From assembly GCF_002413825.1 (NCBI RefSeq), contig NZ_DHXT01000195.1, forward strand, positions 22,980 through 30,853: DNA of 7,874 bases, written 5' to 3'. This document shows positions 5,263-7,874 of the stretch, one piece after another. Source of the DNA: Rhodoferax sp. UBA5149 (GTDB taxonomy: Bacteria > Pseudomonadota > Gammaproteobacteria > Burkholderiales > Burkholderiaceae_C). How positions within the stretch are numbered: the first letter of the stretch is position 1; the number at the start of each line of letters is the position of its first letter. The notes below the pieces were generated by a model. It made no database searches and was not told the origin of the DNA. It saw only the letters and a list, made by a program, of their open reading frames with translations. The translations under genes and the position numbers were made by a program.

Positions 5263-6261
5263 ATGAAAGTTTCCAAATTGTTGCTTGGCCTGCTGCTCAG
5301 CTGCGCGGCCTTGGGCGCGAGCGCCCAGACGATCATCAAGTTCAGCCATGTGGTGGCGGCGGACACACCCAAGGGCAAGGCTTCCGAATTTTTCGCCAAG
5401 CGCGCGGCCGAATTGACCCACGGCAAGGTCAAAGTCGAGGTCTACCCCAACAGCGCCTTGTACAAGGACGGCGAAGAGATGTCTTCCTTGCAAATGGGAT
5501 CCGTGCAGATGCTGGCGCCCTCGCTGGCCAAATTTGGCCCACTGGGCGTGAAAGAGTTTGAAGCCTTTGACTTCCCCTTCATGTTTGACGGCACCGCCGA
5601 GTTGCACAAGATCACCCAGGGCCCGGTTGGCGCGGCACTGCTGGCCAAGCTGGAGCCCAAGGGCATCAAGGGTCTGGCCTACTGGGACAACGGCTTCAAG
5701 TCATTCTCGGCCAACACGCCGCTCAAGAGCGTCGCCGACTACAAGGGCAAGAAGTTCCGCATCCAGTCGTCCAAGGTACTCGAGGAGGAAATTCGTTCAG
5801 TTGGTGGCATTCCGCAGGTGATAGCCTTCTCCGAGGTCTATCAGGCGCTGCAGACCGGCGTGGTGGACGGCACCGAGAACCCGATCTCCAACTTCTACAC
5901 GCAAAAAATGCATGAAGTGCAAAAGCACCTGACACTCACCAACCACGGCTACCTCGGCTATGCGGTCATCGTGAACAAGAAGTTCTGGGACGGACTCCCG
6001 GCCGACGTGCGCGGCCAACTGGAACAAGCCATGAAAGAAGCCACCGTCTTTGCCAACAAAATAGCCCAGGAAGAAAACGACAAGGCGCTTGACGCCGTCA
6101 GAAAGAGCGGCAAGACCGAGGTCTATACCCCCACCAACGCAGAGCGTATGGCTTTGAAGAAGGCCATGGCACCGGTGCACATCAAGATGGCGGACCGCGT
6201 CGGCAAGGACACCCTGCAGCAGTTTTACCAGGTCACGGGGTTTGACCCCGCCAAGCTGTAA
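5263..6261 (+). CDS. dctP: TRAP transporter substrate-binding protein DctP, probably C4-dicarboxylate
   Basis: The product is 332 residues, normal for the DctP family (PF03480). A Sec signal peptide with a Lys-containing start and a Leu-rich core ends in ASA, with likely cleavage before Gln22, so the protein acts free in the periplasm. The mature start TIIKFSHVVAADTPKG is typical. Also seen are VEVYPNSALYKDGEEM at about 58-73, the conserved Arg of KKFRIQSSKVLEEE (Arg166), which in this family contacts the ligand carboxylate, and the hallmark EVYQALQTGVVDGTENP at 191-207. The pattern closely resembles the C4-dicarboxylate (succinate, fumarate, malate) binders of Pseudomonas and Rhodobacter as I recall them. 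The exact ligand is still inference, because related proteins bind other organic acids. It delivers substrate to the DctQM membrane complex encoded next. The gene has a strong ribosome binding site, and a large palindrome lies upstream. Only 52 bases separate it from dctQ, with no visible terminator between. Confidence 0.95.
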   Translation: MKVSKLLLGLLLSCAALGASAQTIIKFSHVVAADTPKGKASEFFAKRAAELTHGKVKVEVYPNSALYKDGEEMSSLQMGSVQMLAPSLAKFGPLGVKEFEAFDFPFMFDGTAELHKITQGPVGAALLAKLEPKGIKGLAYWDNGFKSFSANTPLKSVADYKGKKFRIQSSKVLEEEIRSVGGIPQVIAFSEVYQALQTGVVDGTENPISNFYTQKMHEVQKHLTLTNHGYLGYAVIVNKKFWDGLPADVRGQLEQAMKEATVFANKIAQEENDKALDAVRKSGKTEVYTPTNAERMALKKAMAPVHIKMADRVGKDTLQQFYQVTGFDPAKL

Positions 6262-6300
6262 ACCCGCTTGATGCGCCACCGGCCACCTGCCTTGCTTACC

Positions 6301-6306
6301 GGAGAG
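6301..6306 (+). promoter_or_regulatory. Ribosome binding site of dctQ, decides the start
   Basis: GGAGAG ends seven bases before the ATG at 6314 but only four bases before the TTG at 6311. The spacing favours ATG 6314 as the start codon. Confidence 0.7.
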
Positions 6307-6313
6307 TTACTTG

Positions 6314-7027
6314 ATGAAATTTCTTGACCACCTGGAAGAGTGGTTGATCACCTTCCTGATAGGCGGTGCAACGCTAATCATTTTCGTGGCGGTGCTACAC
6401 CGATACGCGGCGGGTATGTCCATTCCGGGCCTGCAGGACTGGCTGCTGTCGCTTAACTTCGGTTGGGCGCAGGAGCTGACCATCATCATGTTTGTCTGGA
6501 TGTGCAAGTTTGGCGCGGCTTACGGTGTGCGCACTGGCATCCACGTCGGGGTGGACGTGCTGATCAACCGGCTGGATCTGCCGATGCGGCGCAAATTTGT
6601 GATCTTGGGGCTGTTGGCCGGAGCCCTGTTCACCGGCATCGTGGCCACATTGGCGGCGCGCTTTGTCTGGGAAAACGGCGCCCACTACTACTTTTTCAAC
6701 CTGTTTCACCTGTCGGTGGACGGCATCCCGGAAGGCCCCACCACGCCGGATCTGGAGTGGCCCACCTGGATGGTCTATAGCGCCGTGCCGCTGGGCTCGT
6801 CGTTGATGTGTTTCCGGTTTTTGCAGGTGATGACCGCCTTCATTAAAACCGGTGAACTGCCGCACCATGACCACGGCCATGTCGACGGGCTTGACGCTGA
6901 AGAACCGCTGCCCGTGGACGCCAACCCCTACGGCATGGCGGACAACCTGCACGCCCGTGATCTGCACCATTCACTGGACGATAAATCTCGCAAAGACGAC
7001 ACCTCCAAAGAAGGGGACGGCCAATGA
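6314..7027 (+). CDS. dctQ: TRAP transporter small membrane subunit DctQ, with a charged C-terminal tail
   Basis: From the ATG at 6314 the protein is 237 residues, somewhat long for DctQ (PF04290). Four membrane segments are visible at about 11-31, 51-71, 94-117 and 151-173, the standard DctQ number. Family hallmarks include WAQELTIIMFVWMCKFGAAYGVRTGIHVGVD at 51-81. The loop between the third and fourth segments (about 118-150) is long and rich in aromatic residues and Pro. After the last helix comes a tail of about 57 residues (181-237) with seven His and fifteen Asp or Glu, beginning ELPHHDHGHVDG. Such a tail is outside the DctQ domain and is expected to be cytoplasmic and unstructured. Family knowledge: DctQ pairs with DctM in the inner membrane and the pair imports substrate from DctP, driven by a sodium or proton gradient. 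The gene follows dctP and overlaps dctM by ATGA, so all three should be co-transcribed and the two membrane subunits translationally coupled. Confidence 0.93.
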   Translation: MKFLDHLEEWLITFLIGGATLIIFVAVLHRYAAGMSIPGLQDWLLSLNFGWAQELTIIMFVWMCKFGAAYGVRTGIHVGVDVLINRLDLPMRRKFVILGLLAGALFTGIVATLAARFVWENGAHYYFFNLFHLSVDGIPEGPTTPDLEWPTWMVYSAVPLGSSLMCFRFLQVMTAFIKTGELPHHDHGHVDGLDAEEPLPVDANPYGMADNLHARDLHHSLDDKSRKDDTSKEGDGQ

Positions 7028-7874
7028 ACGCCGCCATTATTTTCATCCTGCTGATGGTGCTGATGCTCACCGGCATGCCGATCTCGATCTCGCTCGGCCT
7101 GACGGTGCTGACCTTCCTGTTCGGCTTCACGCACGTGCCGCTGGAATCGGTGGCGCTCAAACTGTTTACCGGCATCGAAAAGTTCGAAATCATGGCGATT
7201 CCGTTCTTCATTCTGGCGGGCAACTTCCTGACCCATGGCGGCGTGGCGCGGCGCATGATCAACTTTGCCTCCAGCATGGTCGGCCACTGGTATGGCGGCC
7301 TGGGTCTGGCTGGCGTTCTGGGCTGCGCTTTGTTTGCGGCGGTGTCGGGTTCATCGCCGGCCACCGTGGTGGCGATCGGTTCCATCCTGATGCCGGCCAT
7401 GGTCAGGGCCGGGTTTCCCAAGAGCTTTGGCGCCGGTGTGATCACCACCTCGGGCGCCTTGGGCATCCTGATTCCCCCCAGCATCGTGATGGTGATGTAC
7501 TCGGTGGCGACCAACACCTCGGTAGGCGCCTTGTTCATGGCCGGTGTGGTGCCGGGCATCGCGCTGGCCTGCGTGCTGGGGGGGGTGACCTGGTACCGCG
7601 CCAAAAAGTTCAACTACCCGCGGCTGACCCGGGCGACGTGGGCCGAACGCCTGAAGGCCTTTCGCGCTTCCGTCTGGGGCCTGTTGCTGATCGTGATCGT
7701 GATGGGCGGGATCTACACCGGCATGTTCACCCCCACCGAAGCCGCGGCCATGAGTGCGGTCTATGCCTTCTTCGTGGCCGTATTCGTCTACAAGGACATG
7801 AAGTTGAAGGACGTGCCACGCGTGCTGCTCAATTCGGCCAACATGTCGGCAATGCTGCTGTACATCATCACCAA
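7024..7874 (+). CDS. dctM: TRAP transporter large membrane subunit DctM, 3' truncated by the window
   Basis: The frame opens with the ATG at 7024, overlapping the dctQ stop, and stays open to the right edge; 283 codons are visible of the roughly 430 usual for DctM (PF06808). The N-terminus MNAAIIFILLMVLMLTGMPI is the first membrane helix. Conserved family stretches are AIPFFILAGNFLTHGG at about 58-73, the SGSSPAT motif at 108-114 followed by VVAIGSILMPAM, GILIPPS at 147-153, and TPTEAAA at 236-242. SGSSPAT and TPTEA lie in the two helical hairpin regions that form the ion and substrate path in structurally studied TRAP transporters. DctM is the main translocating subunit, working with DctQ and fed by DctP. 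GAAGGGGA just before the start can serve as ribosome binding site. A run of eight G (7578-7585) lies in frame without breaking the gene. Confidence 0.95.
   Translation, partial: MNAAIIFILLMVLMLTGMPISISLGLTVLTFLFGFTHVPLESVALKLFTGIEKFEIMAIPFFILAGNFLTHGGVARRMINFASSMVGHWYGGLGLAGVLGCALFAAVSGSSPATVVAIGSILMPAMVRAGFPKSFGAGVITTSGALGILIPPSIVMVMYSVATNTSVGALFMAGVVPGIALACVLGGVTWYRAKKFNYPRLTRATWAERLKAFRASVWGLLLIVIVMGGIYTGMFTPTEAAAMSAVYAFFVAVFVYKDMKLKDVPRVLLNSANMSAMLLYIIT

Noticed and set aside
6843..7613. 256-codon open frame on the minus strand
   Set aside because: It overlaps dctQ and dctM, whose frames are clearly coding and in operon order. The antisense product shows no family features.

Overview
The window looks like ordinary chromosomal DNA from a GC-rich betaproteobacterium, most likely of the family Comamonadaceae (Rhodoferax/Polaromonas-like). 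The grounds are the GC-rich coding style, the set of gene families, a DctP that resembles the C4-dicarboxylate binders of Proteobacteria, and an AT-rich element at about 841-913 that I recall as a dispersed intergenic repeat of that family. The genus assignment is inference; no rRNA or other marker gene is present.

Layout. (1) Bases 2-1548 hold the end of an ABC-type lipid-trafficking operon: a 5'-truncated MCE/MlaD-family protein overlapped by ATGA with an auxiliary outer-membrane lipoprotein (PqiC/ABC_trans_aux type). (2) Bases 1718-3106 encode a wax ester synthase/diacylglycerol acyltransferase (WS/DGAT) with an intact HHxxxDG motif. (3) Bases 3231-4424 encode a six-helix membrane diguanylate cyclase with intact GGEEF and RxxD sites. 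(4) Convergent to it, bases 4483-5028 on the minus strand encode a bactofilin. (5) A 234-base divergent intergenic region separates the bactofilin from a TRAP transporter operon and carries a near-perfect 30-base palindrome. (6) Bases 5263-7874 encode dctP, dctQ and the first 283 codons of dctM, which runs off the right edge.

How the genes relate. The MCE protein and lipoprotein should act together as the periplasmic and outer-membrane parts of a phospholipid or lipid transporter whose permease and ATPase would lie to the left. The WS/DGAT makes neutral storage lipids and may or may not be functionally tied to it. DctPQM forms a complete-looking secondary transporter with a periplasmic binding protein, probably for C4-dicarboxylates. 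The cyclase and bactofilin are stand-alone genes with no visible partner.

I found no mobile element, CRISPR array, tRNA/rRNA or obvious new multi-gene system. The points most worth a second look are the repeat that supplies most of a lipoprotein signal peptide, the long palindrome upstream of dctP, and the His/Asp-rich tail of DctQ.
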